A DNA stretch of 11,647 bases from SOKG01 sp964502665 (GTDB taxonomy: Bacteria; Chloroflexota; Dehalococcoidia; SZUA-161), in the NCBI GenBank assembly GCA_964502665.1, contig CAZCXP010000077.1, forward strand, positions 1-11,647, given 5' to 3'. The translations under genes and the position numbers were made by a program. The first letter of the stretch is position 1. Each line of letters starts with the position of its first letter. The notes beneath the pieces are model-generated. The model did no database searches. It had not been told where the DNA came from and was given only the letters and a program-made list of their open reading frames with translations. Shown here one piece after another: positions 6,496-11,647 of this stretch.

Positions 6496-7854
6496 CTATC
6501 TACCTCCGAGGAGGCATTTTCTTATTCGGATGTGGGGGCTGCCGTTGGACACCGGCAGAGGCATCTGGCCCGCCTTGCCGCAGCCACCGCCCTCGTTCAT
6601 CTCCAGGTCGTTGCCAATGGCATCGATGTTCTCCAGGGTGGTGAACAGGTTGCCGCTGAGCACCACCGGCCGCAGGAGCTCCGCTATCCTGCCGTTGCGG
6701 ATCATGTAGGCTTCGCCGGCGGAGAAGGTGAACATCTCCATGCTGGTCATCCCGCCGTACCAGTTCTTGGCATAGACGCCTTCCTTTATCTCAGAAACAA
6801 GCTCCTCGAAGGAGGCTTCTTGAGGCTCGATGTAGGTGTTGGTCATGCGCACGATGGGCTGAAAGGTGTAGTCCAGCGCCCTGGCATTGCCCGTGGGGGC
6901 CTCACCCATCTTGGCCGCTGTCTCACGGGAATGCAGCCGGCCGGTGAGGATGCCTTCCTTTATGAGGTAGGTCTTGCTCCCCGGCACGCCCTCGTCATCG
7001 TATTTGTAGCTGCCGCGCAGCCCGGGGACTGCCGCGCCGTCGACGATATTCAGGTGCCTGCCCCCGAACCTGCGCCCCAGGACCATTATCTCGCGCATGC
7101 GCTCGTTCTCGTAGACAAAGTCCGATTCCGAGAGGTGCCCGAAGGCCTCGTGGGCAAAGACGCCGGCCAGAACCGGGTCGCAGATAACTGTATACTCGCC
7201 TCCCTTGAGCTGAGAAGCGGAGAGCAGCTCAACAGCCCGCTTCGCCATCTCTCCCACCTGGGAGTGAAGCCTCTCCACGAAGCCGTAGTCGCCGTTGCTG
7301 CCTAAACTCAGCGACGACTGCTGGACGTCATTGCCGTCCCGTGCCACGGCGTTAAACCTCGCCATAACGTCCACTTTCGTCTGCTCAATATAGCTTCCCT
7401 CGGAGCTGGCGAAAATCACCTTCTTGTGCCTGTCAGCGTAAGCAATCGTAGAGGTCTGAATCTTGGGGGTGCTCCAGATGACATCGTTATACTCGTCGAG
7501 GACACCCTTCTTTTGCGCCAGGGGGATGCCCGAAGGGTCCTTCCTCACCTCAGGCGGGACTATGTCCACCACCGGCTCGACGGGGGCAAGCTTACTCTCT
7601 TCCCTCCCCACCAGCCGCGCCTGCCGCACCGCCTTTTCCACCTTTTCCTTCAGTTCGCTCAGGTCATTGAAGGAGATAAAACCCCAGCCCCCCTTGACCA
7701 GAGCGCGCACATTCCCCCCGAGGCTGGTGGTCCTGCCGATGTCCTCCAGCTCGCGGCCGCGGTACTGGAGACGTGTAGCCTCCCCGTCTTCGATGCGGAC
7801 CTCGATGTAGTCGGCGTCGCGCCCTTTTAACGCTTCAGCAATCTGGTCACGCAT
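6496..7854 (-). CDS. tldD: TldD metallopeptidase, catalytic subunit
   Basis: A 452-residue cytosolic peptidase of the TldD/PmbA superfamily. The zinc-binding HEAFGH is at residues 235-240, inside DPVLAGVFAHEAFGHLSESD. The third ligand Cys is near residue 425, in the glycine-rich GGGCGKAGQMPLPVSNG that closes the family. DDEGVPGSKTYLIKEGIL and GNARALDY are further conserved blocks. Length fits the usual 450-480 residues. With PmbA/TldE it forms the heterodimer that degrades unfolded peptides and processes some peptide natural products; the target here is unknown. The start is ATG 7854, six bases from AGGTGA (7866-7861). A -10 box TATAAT lies at 7917-7912. It is the first gene of the set tldD, pmbA, HEAT. 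No modified-peptide (RiPP) genes are visible nearby, so a general peptide-breakdown role is the safe call. Confidence 0.93.
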   Translation of the reverse strand: MRDQIAEALKGRDADYIEVRIEDGEATRLQYRGRELEDIGRTTSLGGNVRALVKGGWGFISFNDLSELKEKVEKAVRQARLVGREESKLAPVEPVVDIVPPEVRKDPSGIPLAQKKGVLDEYNDVIWSTPKIQTSTIAYADRHKKVIFASSEGSYIEQTKVDVMARFNAVARDGNDVQQSSLSLGSNGDYGFVERLHSQVGEMAKRAVELLSASQLKGGEYTVICDPVLAGVFAHEAFGHLSESDFVYENERMREIMVLGRRFGGRHLNIVDGAAVPGLRGSYKYDDEGVPGSKTYLIKEGILTGRLHSRETAAKMGEAPTGNARALDYTFQPIVRMTNTYIEPQEASFEELVSEIKEGVYAKNWYGGMTSMEMFTFSAGEAYMIRNGRIAELLRPVVLSGNLFTTLENIDAIGNDLEMNEGGGCGKAGQMPLPVSNGSPHIRIRKCLLGGR

Positions 7855-7875
7855 GTTGCCTCACCTCACGGCATT

Positions 7876-7923
7876 GGACTCGCCAATGTAGGCCCAGTCC
7901 AAGTGGACTAGATTATAAGTCCT
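7876..7923 (-). promoter_or_regulatory. tldD promoter region with four alternating GGACT/AGTCC half-sites
   Basis: On the minus strand TATAAT (7917-7912) gives a predicted start near 7905 and a leader of about 50 bases; the -35 region is weak. Around it GGACT (7876, 7905) and AGTCC (7896, 7919) alternate, so two inverted pairs flank the transcription start. This could be an operator or stem-loops in the leader. Confidence 0.4.
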
Positions 7924-8046
7924 AAGAGAGGAAAAATCTAGGGAATCGTGGGAAGGCTATTGTAGCGTATTTGTGAGAAGACTGCGGGGTAGAATCTCGA
8001 GGGAAGGGGGAACAAGGCGAAGTATTGCGGGGCTGCGGCTGCAACA

Positions 8047-8077
8047 GCCTGTCTTAGAGCACCTCAGTTTGACAGGC
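8047..8077 (-). terminator. Possible hairpin behind the 44-aa gene
   Basis: GCCTGTC and GACAGGC arms of 7 bp enclose a 17-base loop, starting 9 bases after the stop of the 44-aa gene. No T-run follows, so termination is uncertain. Confidence 0.3.
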
Positions 8078-8085
8078 AACCCTGC

Positions 8086-8220
8086 TCAGCCCCGGGTGAT
8101 ATACCTGCTGCTCCGCCTTCTCTGCCTTGTCCGATAGAGGTGGTCTACGGCCAGTATTAAGATCAGGAGAAGAGCGCCAGCTGAAATCGTAAAGGCTGTA
8201 TCTAATAGCAGATCATGCAT
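8086..8220 (-). CDS. 44-aa single-helix membrane protein, unknown
   Basis: ATG at 8220 is preceded by a perfect AAGGAG (8232-8227) at 6-base spacing. The product starts MHDLLLDTAF, has one hydrophobic stretch (about residues 9-25, ending AGALLLILILAV) and then a very basic tail, DHLYRTRQRRRSSRYITRG. By the positive-inside rule the tail is in the cytoplasm and the short acidic N-terminus outside. I do not recognise a family. A weak promoter lies at 8283-8310 and shares an unusual block with the 74-aa gene to the right. Stop is TGA at 8088-8086. It is upstream of tldD on the same strand, but 230 bases and a separate tldD -10 box lie between. Small bitopic proteins of this size are often subunits of larger membrane complexes or type I toxins; neither is shown here. 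Confidence 0.6.
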   Translation of the reverse strand: MHDLLLDTAFTISAGALLLILILAVDHLYRTRQRRRSSRYITRG

Positions 8221-8282
8221 TTGGCTCTCCTTCATTCAGTGCTCACATTCAACCTGTCCTGACTGCAAGCACCTGTGCATCT

Positions 8283-8348
8283 ATTGTGGCTAGAGCAGCC
8301 GGTTTTACAATCCCACCTGCGTACCGTATTGGGGGGTACTTTAGTACC
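8283..8348 (-). promoter_or_regulatory. Promoter and upstream motif of the 44-aa gene (copy A)
   Basis: Minus strand: TTGTAA (8310-8305), 16-base spacer, CACAAT (8288-8283); predicted start near 8276, leader about 55 bases. Upstream is the inverted motif GGTACTAAAGTACC (8348-8335, 6-bp arms). The block 8307-8324 matches 9197-9214 in 15 of 18 positions. Both hexamers are weak, which fits a promoter that needs an activator. Confidence 0.45.
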
Positions 8349-8850
8349 TCCTTGGTTAGGCTTAGCTGGGCCGATACCAACCGTACTTGCGACCAGTGCC
8401 AAGTCCACGTGGTCGCATTCACTGCCACACGAGTATACCTGCCTGAGAATAAGAAGCGCACTGATGATATTAAGAAGGAGTTACAAGGAGCTTACGATCG
8501 TCTTACAATTTCGGGGAATGTCTGGCCATGCTCAGCCGGTGGCGATGGCCGCGAGCATGGGAGAATAAGGCAAGAAACGGAAACATAGGTAAAGATTAGG
8601 TAAGTAGAAAACTTGACAAAACCCCCAATGGCTGCTATTTTGAGAGAGAGTCTTAGATCGGACTCTAAGGCTCCTGATAAGCCTCAGGGTTGTTCGGGGG
8701 TGGGACGACGTTGGGGCTTTCTGTTTTGCCAGCAAAAACGGGGGGCACGCACCAGCATCGGGACCTATGTTTGTTGCGCAGTGCCCTCAAACGCCCTGGG
8801 CCTCTGTTAACCAAAGTAAACTGGCAAGATTATGTTAAGTTATTCAAGAC
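8349..8850. other. Gene-poor stretch with a plus-strand promoter and tandem hairpins
   Basis: No gene is supported here. A plus-strand frame stays open from 8193 to 8588 (with CDQCQVHVVAF and a Lys-rich helix-like part), but it has no ribosome site and its front covers the minus-strand promoter at 8283-8348. From 8613 a good plus-strand promoter leads into two small hairpins, AGAGTC/GACTCT (8647-8666) and AGGCT/AGCCT (8668-8684), with no convincing ORF behind, so a small RNA is possible. The rest to 8850 shows nothing I can name. Confidence 0.5.
8613..8641 (+). promoter_or_regulatory. Plus-strand sigma-70 promoter without an evident gene
   Basis: TTGACA (8613-8618), 17-base spacer, TATTTT (8636-8641). 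The -35 is a perfect match and the -10 matches at four of six. Transcription would begin near 8648, directly in front of two tandem hairpins. Confidence 0.45.
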
Positions 8851-8877
8851 AAAAAAGAGAGCGGGGCTCCGGCCTCC
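8851..8877 (-). terminator. Intrinsic terminator of the 74-aa gene
   Basis: On the minus strand a GC-rich imperfect hairpin (GGAGGCCGGAGCCCC) is followed by GCTCTC and TTTTTT. It begins 9 bases behind the stop codon of the 74-aa gene. Confidence 0.6.
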
Positions 8878-8885
8878 AACTGGAT

Positions 8886-9110
8886 TCACGGCTCGACGCT
8901 GCTCTCCTCTTCCAGATAAAATCTGCAGTGCCCGGCGAGTCGCTCATCAAGCTTCCTGATGAATGCTACCGGGTCCTTTACATATGAATTGCCGAATCGC
9001 AACTCCAGTTGGCCGTGGCCGTGATAGAGTATGCACACGGATTTGTGGGCGCAACTGTCACAGCTTCTGACCGCTATTCGCCGTGCCTTGGCTTTTTGCC
9101 TCGTACCCAT
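8886..9110 (-). CDS. 74-aa Cys-rich small protein, unknown, possible metal binding
   Basis: The product begins MGTRQKAKARRIAV and then carries CDSCAHKSVC (C-x2-C-x5-C, about residues 17-26), with His residues at HGHGQLE and a later HCRFYLEEE, whose Cys could be a fourth ligand. This spacing suggests a small zinc or iron-sulfur site; I do not know the family. It is soluble, with a basic N-terminus and an acidic end. The start is the ATG at 9110, which has AGGTGA (9121-9116) at 5-base spacing. A longer reading from ATG 9173 (95 residues) has no good ribosome site, and its ATG touches the predicted -10 box. The gene has its own promoter (9172-9200) and an intrinsic terminator, so it is a complete single-gene unit. 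Its promoter resembles that of the 44-aa membrane protein gene. Confidence 0.65.
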   Translation of the reverse strand: MGTRQKAKARRIAVRSCDSCAHKSVCILYHGHGQLELRFGNSYVKDPVAFIRKLDERLAGHCRFYLEEESSVEP

Positions 9111-9171
9111 GCCGATCACCTGATCCAGGTAGTATTTATAGCCTGCTACCCATTGCTCTTTCGCCAATATC

Positions 9172-9252
9172 ATTGTCGCCCGAATCTAGCAACCGGACAA
9201 TCCCATTTACGTACTAGAATCTGACATACTTTCGTTGACGTACTTTGGTACC
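9172..9252 (-). promoter_or_regulatory. Promoter and upstream motif of the 74-aa gene (copy B)
   Basis: Minus strand: TTGTCC (9200-9195), 17-base spacer, GACAAT (9177-9172); predicted start near 9165, leader about 55 bases. Upstream lie GGTACCAAAGTAC (9252-9240) and two direct repeats, AAAGTACGTCA and AAAGTATGTCA, 14 bases apart. The block at 9197-9214 matches copy A at 8307-8324. Confidence 0.45.
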
Positions 9253-9364
9253 CAGAGGGATGAGCTACTGCCAGCGCAGGTTTCTTAGCTTGGGGAATAA
9301 GGCCCACGGCGATGCGGCCGATTGGAGGTCCAGTGCGGCGGTCTGAATGCTATCTCTATCCTTA

Positions 9365-9484
9365 CTAATGTCTCTTCTTGGCCTCCTGACTACCGTCTTC
9401 TGTCGAAGAGCCTCCCATAAGCCCTATCACCAGCACAACGAAGACCAGAAGACTGATAACGACCTCAGCCATAGTGTCGCTCAT
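9365..9484 (-). CDS. 39-aa single-helix membrane protein, unknown
   Basis: ATG at 9484 follows a perfect AAGGAG (9496-9491) at 6-base spacing, the same layout as the 44-aa gene. The protein starts MSDTMAEVV, has one strongly hydrophobic helix (about residues 8-24, VISLLVFVVLVIGLMGG), then a polar tail, SSTEDGSQEAKKRH, and a TAG at 9367-9365. The helix is Val/Leu-rich with no charged residues. I recognise no family. The spacer upstream holds a 6-bp inverted repeat TTTGCA/TGCAAA (9542-9556) but no clear promoter, so it may be transcribed from the promoter at 10025-10053 together with the 50-aa gene. A second Met at residue 5 is an unlikely alternative start. Confidence 0.6.
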   Translation of the reverse strand: MSDTMAEVVISLLVFVVLVIGLMGGSSTEDGSQEAKKRH

Positions 9485-9541
9485 CTCTCACTCCTTGCCC
9501 CTTGCTCCGAGTCGCTGGCCTATGTTTCCGCTTGTCCAGTG

Positions 9542-9556
9542 TTTGCACTCTGCAAA
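9542..9556. repeat. Inverted repeat TTTGCA-CTC-TGCAAA
   Basis: Perfect 6-bp arms with a 3-base centre, 58 bases upstream of the 39-aa gene. It has the size and symmetry of an operator. A second, looser pair, GCTTTG/CAAAGC, lies at about 9571-9597. Confidence 0.35.
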
Positions 9557-9658
9557 TCCGCCTGGCTGGGCTTTGCGCACTCGGCAGACCCAAAGCTACT
9601 TCTGTAGCCCCAAGGATTCTGGCAACGTAGCTGCCCGGGGTAAATGCCCACACCACAG

Positions 9659-9811
9659 CTATAGAACAAAAATACCAAGGGCCACCGCCAATGCCGCCAA
9701 AACCGTTGCCGCGGTGGCTACGATGATACCCAGGAGTACAGGAATCGTAGAAGTCAATGCAATGACTGAAATGCTAATCGTGCCAAACATAAGCCCAAGT
9801 ACCATTAGCAT
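9659..9811 (-). CDS. 50-aa two-helix membrane protein, unknown
   Basis: ATG at 9811 has GAGGT (9825-9821) at 9-base spacing; a second ATG lies two codons on. Nearly the whole product is hydrophobic: helix 1 about residues 3-19 (MVLGLMFGTISISVIAL), a short turn STIP, and helix 2 about residues 23-50, rich in Ala, Val and Gly (GIIVATAATVLAALAVALG). It has no charged residue at all, which is unusual. Stop is TAG at 9661-9659. A strong promoter at 10025-10053 would give a leader of about 205 bases. I recognise no family; a membrane-complex subunit, holin-like or toxin-like peptide are all possible and none is supported over the others. Confidence 0.5.
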   Translation of the reverse strand: MLMVLGLMFGTISISVIALTSTIPVLLGIIVATAATVLAALAVALGIFVL

Positions 9812-10024
9812 GAGCTTGTTACCTCACAGTCCTCTGCCGCCGAGACTTCGCAAATCTCGTTTGGTTCCCCCTCTTTATCCTACTCCTTCCTCATTGCATA
9901 AACATACTGTAGTGAGTGAGGCAACCATCGCGACACAACCTCTTAGCCCAGCTATCACAGTCTTAGGCACCGCACCAAGAGCTGTTAACTTCAGACGATA
10001 AGCTATGCTGCGGAGTTGGAAGAA
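9812..10024 (-). other. Long leader of the 50-aa gene
   Basis: Between the promoter at 10025-10053 and the 50-aa ORF lie about 205 bases with no supported gene. Near the end is a hairpin with an 8-bp stem (one G-T pair) and 3-base loop at 9841-9859, about 15 bases ahead of the ribosome site. A 17-codon frame (MVASLTTVCLCNEEGVG) begins about 120 bases ahead but has no ribosome site. The leader could be regulatory; I match it to no known riboswitch. Confidence 0.3.
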
Positions 10025-10053
10025 AGTATAACTACTCTAGTACTACTTCTCAA
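10025..10053 (-). promoter_or_regulatory. Sigma-70 promoter driving the small membrane-protein genes
   Basis: Minus strand: TTGAGA (10053-10048), 17-base spacer, TATACT (10030-10025). Start of transcription near 10018. It points at the 50-aa and then the 39-aa gene. It is a good match and lies in an AT-rich stretch. Confidence 0.55.
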
Positions 10054-10259
10054 CCATTTTTGCCGACCGTAGAGCCACCTTTAGTTAAGTTTTCCTCCAA
10101 TTTTCGAACTTATTTGGTGTGACGCAAGTAATAGTCAAAAGACAGCAGTTGTCAACATGACAGCGTCTGTTAGGGAAACCGAAAAGAGGGAATCAAGGGA
10201 TCGCTAGGCAGAGCGTCAAGCACCCGAAGCTAACACTTATTCGGTCCAGATACAAGAAG
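10054..10259. other. Spacer between the small-gene promoter and tRNA-Glu
   Basis: No gene is supported. On the minus strand TTGACA (10155-10150) with TATTAC after 16 bases is a second possible promoter. A GGAGG further downstream has no start codon near it. Confidence 0.35.
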
Positions 10260-10335
10260 TGGTGCCTCCAAGGGAAATCGAATCCCTGTCTCCGCCTTGA
10301 AAGGGCGGTGTCCTAGGCCGCTAGACGATGGAGGC
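10260..10335 (-). tRNA. tRNA-Glu (anticodon TTC)
   Basis: The full cloverleaf is visible on the minus strand: acceptor GCCTCCA/TGGAGGC, D arm GTC-TAGCGGCCTAG-GAC, anticodon arm CCGCC-CTTTCAA-GGCGG with anticodon TTC, and T arm AGGGA-TTCGATT-TCCCT. The discriminator is A and the CCA end is encoded (10262-10260); without CCA the gene is 10263-10335. It reads GAA/GAG as glutamate. Confidence 0.95.
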
Positions 10336-10357
10336 TTTCTTAAACCCGGCGTCGAGA

Positions 10358-10386
10358 AGTATAGCAGAAAGGGCGGAGCCTGGCTA
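10358..10386 (-). promoter_or_regulatory. Promoter of tRNA-Glu
   Basis: Minus strand: TAGCCA (10386-10381), 17-base spacer, TATACT (10363-10358). Start near 10351, leaving about 15 bases to be trimmed from the tRNA 5' end. Confidence 0.6.
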
Positions 10387-10393
10387 GGGATAA

Positions 10394-10414
10394 ATCCCTG
10401 ATCTAATCAGGGAT
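10394..10414 (-). terminator. Hairpin over the argC stop codon
   Basis: ATCCCTGAT, loop TAG, ATCAGGGAT: a perfect 9-bp stem that contains the last codon and TGA stop of argC. TTTAT follows on the minus strand. It likely ends argC transcription just before the tRNA promoter; the T-run is short. Confidence 0.5.
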
Positions 10415-11477
10415 AAACCGCCAGCCCTTCGAGCCCGGTTTCCTCGGGGAAGCCCAGCATGAGGTTCATGTTCTGGATAGCCTGTCCTGCTCCCCCCTTG
10501 ACCAGGTTGTCAAGGCAGCTAATCACGATGAGCCTGCCCGTTCTGAGATCGACTGTGGGGTAGATGAGGCAGAGGTTGCTTCCCAACGTCTGCTTTGTCT
10601 GCGGCGGGGTAGCCACTACCTTGACAAACGGCTCGCCCTGATAGAAATCGTGATAGAGCTTGCTGATCTCCTCCCTGCCCTTCTCACCTCCGGCTATCAT
10701 TCCTTCCCTGGGCTTAGCATAGCAGGAGGTAAGTATACCGCGGGTCATTGGTACCAGGTGAGGCAGGAAGGTAGGGGCAGGTGTAGGGGCAGGTGTAGGG
10801 GCAGGTTTTAAACCTGCCCCTACAGCCAATCGTTGCAACTCCTGAACGATTTCGGGCAGGTGGCGATGCCCCTCGAGCGCGTAGGCGAAAACGTTCTCGT
10901 TTGCCTCGGCGTAGTGGGTAGTAAGGCTCAACGTCCTCCCGGCGCCGGAGACGCCGGATTTGCTATCGATGATTATGTCAGGCTCGATCAAGCCCTCTCT
11001 AACCGCCGGCGCGAGCGCCAGGATAGCCCCTGTGGGATAACAGCCGGGGTTGGCGACAAGCCGTGCTGAGGCTATGCTCCCACGATTCAGTTCCACCAGG
11101 CCATATGCTGCCTCCTCAAGGTATTCTGGCGCTGGGTGGCTTAGTTTATACCATCGCTGGAACTCTGCGGCATCCTTGAGCCTGAAGTCGGCGCTGACGT
11201 CAACCACCTTGATGCCACGCTCCAGCATGCCAACCACCGTAGTAGCGCTTTCCCCGTGAGGCAGGGCTGAGAACACGAGGTCCACTTGATCGAGCTCACG
11301 TGCGATAGTCAGGTTAATATGAGCCAAATGAGGGAGAACCTCGCCCACTTGCTTGCCCACGGCGCTGCGGCCGGTGACCGAAGTCAGCCTAACCCTTGGA
11401 TGTTGGTGCAGCAAACGGGCGATTTCCATACCGACGTAGCCGGTGATGTTGATAATACCAACTTTTGCCTCTGCCAT
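10407..11477 (-). CDS. argC: N-acetyl-gamma-glutamyl-phosphate reductase, with in-frame repeat insert
   Basis: The 356-residue cytosolic enzyme reduces N-acetyl-glutamyl phosphate to the semialdehyde with NADPH, the third step of arginine synthesis. The catalytic Cys is residue 146 in VANPGCYPTGA; the active-site His is in LEGHRHLPEI (204-206); SKSGVSGAGR and LPHLVPMTRGIL are further family blocks. The N-terminal dinucleotide loop reads INITGYVG, with Asn where the common form has Gly. Between ELQRLA and FLPHLVPM lies VGAGLKPAPTPAPTPAPT, roughly 10 residues longer than usual; this is encoded by a palindromic repeat (10771-10823). The reading frame and all catalytic parts are intact, so the enzyme is probably active. 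Start ATG 11477 has AGGAG at 7-base spacing. The other arg genes are not beside it: a tRNA gene follows. Confidence 0.95.
   Translation of the reverse strand: MAEAKVGIINITGYVGMEIARLLHQHPRVRLTSVTGRSAVGKQVGEVLPHLAHINLTIARELDQVDLVFSALPHGESATTVVGMLERGIKVVDVSADFRLKDAAEFQRWYKLSHPAPEYLEEAAYGLVELNRGSIASARLVANPGCYPTGAILALAPAVREGLIEPDIIIDSKSGVSGAGRTLSLTTHYAEANENVFAYALEGHRHLPEIVQELQRLAVGAGLKPAPTPAPTPAPTFLPHLVPMTRGILTSCYAKPREGMIAGGEKGREEISKLYHDFYQGEPFVKVVATPPQTKQTLGSNLCLIYPTVDLRTGRLIVISCLDNLVKGGAGQAIQNMNLMLGFPEETGLEGLAVYP
10771..10823. repeat. Palindromic repeat with 12-base tandem copies inside argC
   Basis: A 29-bp palindrome (10795-10823: 14-base arms beginning GTAGGGGCAGGTTT around one centre base) is preceded by two more copies of GTAGGGGCAGGT at 10771 and 10783. 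Because the tandem unit is 12 bases, each copy adds exactly four residues (PAPT) to ArgC. Same layout as the element at 796-824. Confidence 0.9.
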
Positions 11478-11541
11478 TGAAAGACTCCTCTTCAGTTCAT
11501 GGGTCTAGCCATATCCTTGTTTTGTTCCGAAAACGGGCTTT

Positions 11542-11610
11542 CTTCCGTTCGCCCTGAGCCCCCGCGTACGCGGGGGGCCGTTCATGGTTCGACAAGCTCA
11601 CCACGAACGG
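11542..11610. repeat. Composite palindromic repeat upstream of argC
   Basis: Three parts in a row: the 21-base unit shared with 6149-6169; a perfect 18-base palindrome CCCCCGCGTACGCGGGGG (11559-11576); and an inverted repeat CCGTTCATGG / CCACGAACGG (11578-11610, 9 of 10 paired) enclosing TTCGACAAGCTCA. The outer CCGTTC and GAACGG ends suggest one repeat with another inserted in it. Confidence 0.8.
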
Positions 11611-11647
11611 CATCTAGTATGTCGATTCTCAGCTAATTGCTGACCTG

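Noticed and set aside
6195..6644. Plus-strand ORFs across the second gap encoding VGWVQRSETH
   Set aside because: This is the translation of the GTAGGGTGGGT palindromic repeat and its duplicate; it has no gene features.
8193..8588. Plus-strand open frame with CDQCQ and a Lys-rich helix-like segment
   Set aside because: No ribosome site before the GTG at 8286 or later starts, no family recognised, and its front overlaps the minus-strand promoter block shared with 9172-9252. It may be a decayed gene fragment, but I cannot support it.
9465..9656. 63-codon minus-strand ORF (MVWAFTPGSYV...)
   Set aside because: It covers the ribosome site and start of the better-supported 39-aa gene, has no ribosome site of its own and shows no protein-like pattern.
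8349..10259. CRISPR array, insertion sequence or prophage in the gene-poor stretch
   Set aside because: No regularly spaced repeats, no transposase or integrase frames and no terminal inverted repeats with target duplications were seen.

Overview
The window is 11,647 bases of bacterial chromosome of moderate to high GC, with two runs of exactly 100 N (4731-4830 and 6276-6375), so it is a scaffolded draft or metagenome contig. No gene names the organism outright. The ArgC nucleotide-binding loop (ITGYVG preceded by Asn), the dense palindromic intergenic repeats (GTAGGGGC..., GTAGGGTGGGT..., CCGTTCGCCCTGAGC... families) and the gene mix suggest a Chloroflexota (Dehalococcoidia-like) genome. This is an inference, not proof. 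Promoters are ordinary sigma-70 type (TTGACT/TAGACA, 17-18 bp, TATACT/TACAAT), often with very short leaders.

Left part (1-2769): an AT-richer unknown gene runs in from the left edge and seems frameshifted near its end. A small remnant of a SEC-C zinc motif and a perfect palindromic repeat lie between it and dnaN (minus strand, sliding clamp). Upstream of dnaN is a GNAT acetyltransferase whose stop codon sits inside the -35 box of the dnaN promoter. Divergent to the GNAT gene, with its own promoter, is a ROK-family sugar kinase (plus strand).

Centre (3768-7860): a minus-strand set transcribed in the order tldD, pmbA/tldE, HEAT-repeat protein. TldD and PmbA/TldE are the two subunits of a metallopeptidase. 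The HEAT-repeat protein may be a scaffold and meets the ROK gene tail to tail on a shared CTAG. The pmbA 3' end is lost in the first gap. The second gap lies between tldD and pmbA, is flanked by an exact 55-base repeat, and is probably an assembly join, not missing DNA.

Right part (7861-10259): about 2.4 kb that looks almost empty but holds four very small minus-strand genes with good ribosome binding sites: a 44-aa single-helix membrane protein, a 74-aa Cys-rich protein, a 39-aa single-helix protein and a 50-aa two-helix protein. The first two share a conserved block over and upstream of their -35 boxes plus a GGTACYAAAGTAC inverted motif, so they may be co-regulated. This is the most likely place for an undescribed system in the window; its function is unknown.

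Right end (10260-11647): tRNA-Glu(TTC) with encoded CCA and its own promoter, then argC (arginine biosynthesis) carrying an in-frame palindromic repeat that adds a Pro/Ala/Thr loop to the enzyme, and finally a composite palindromic repeat upstream of argC.
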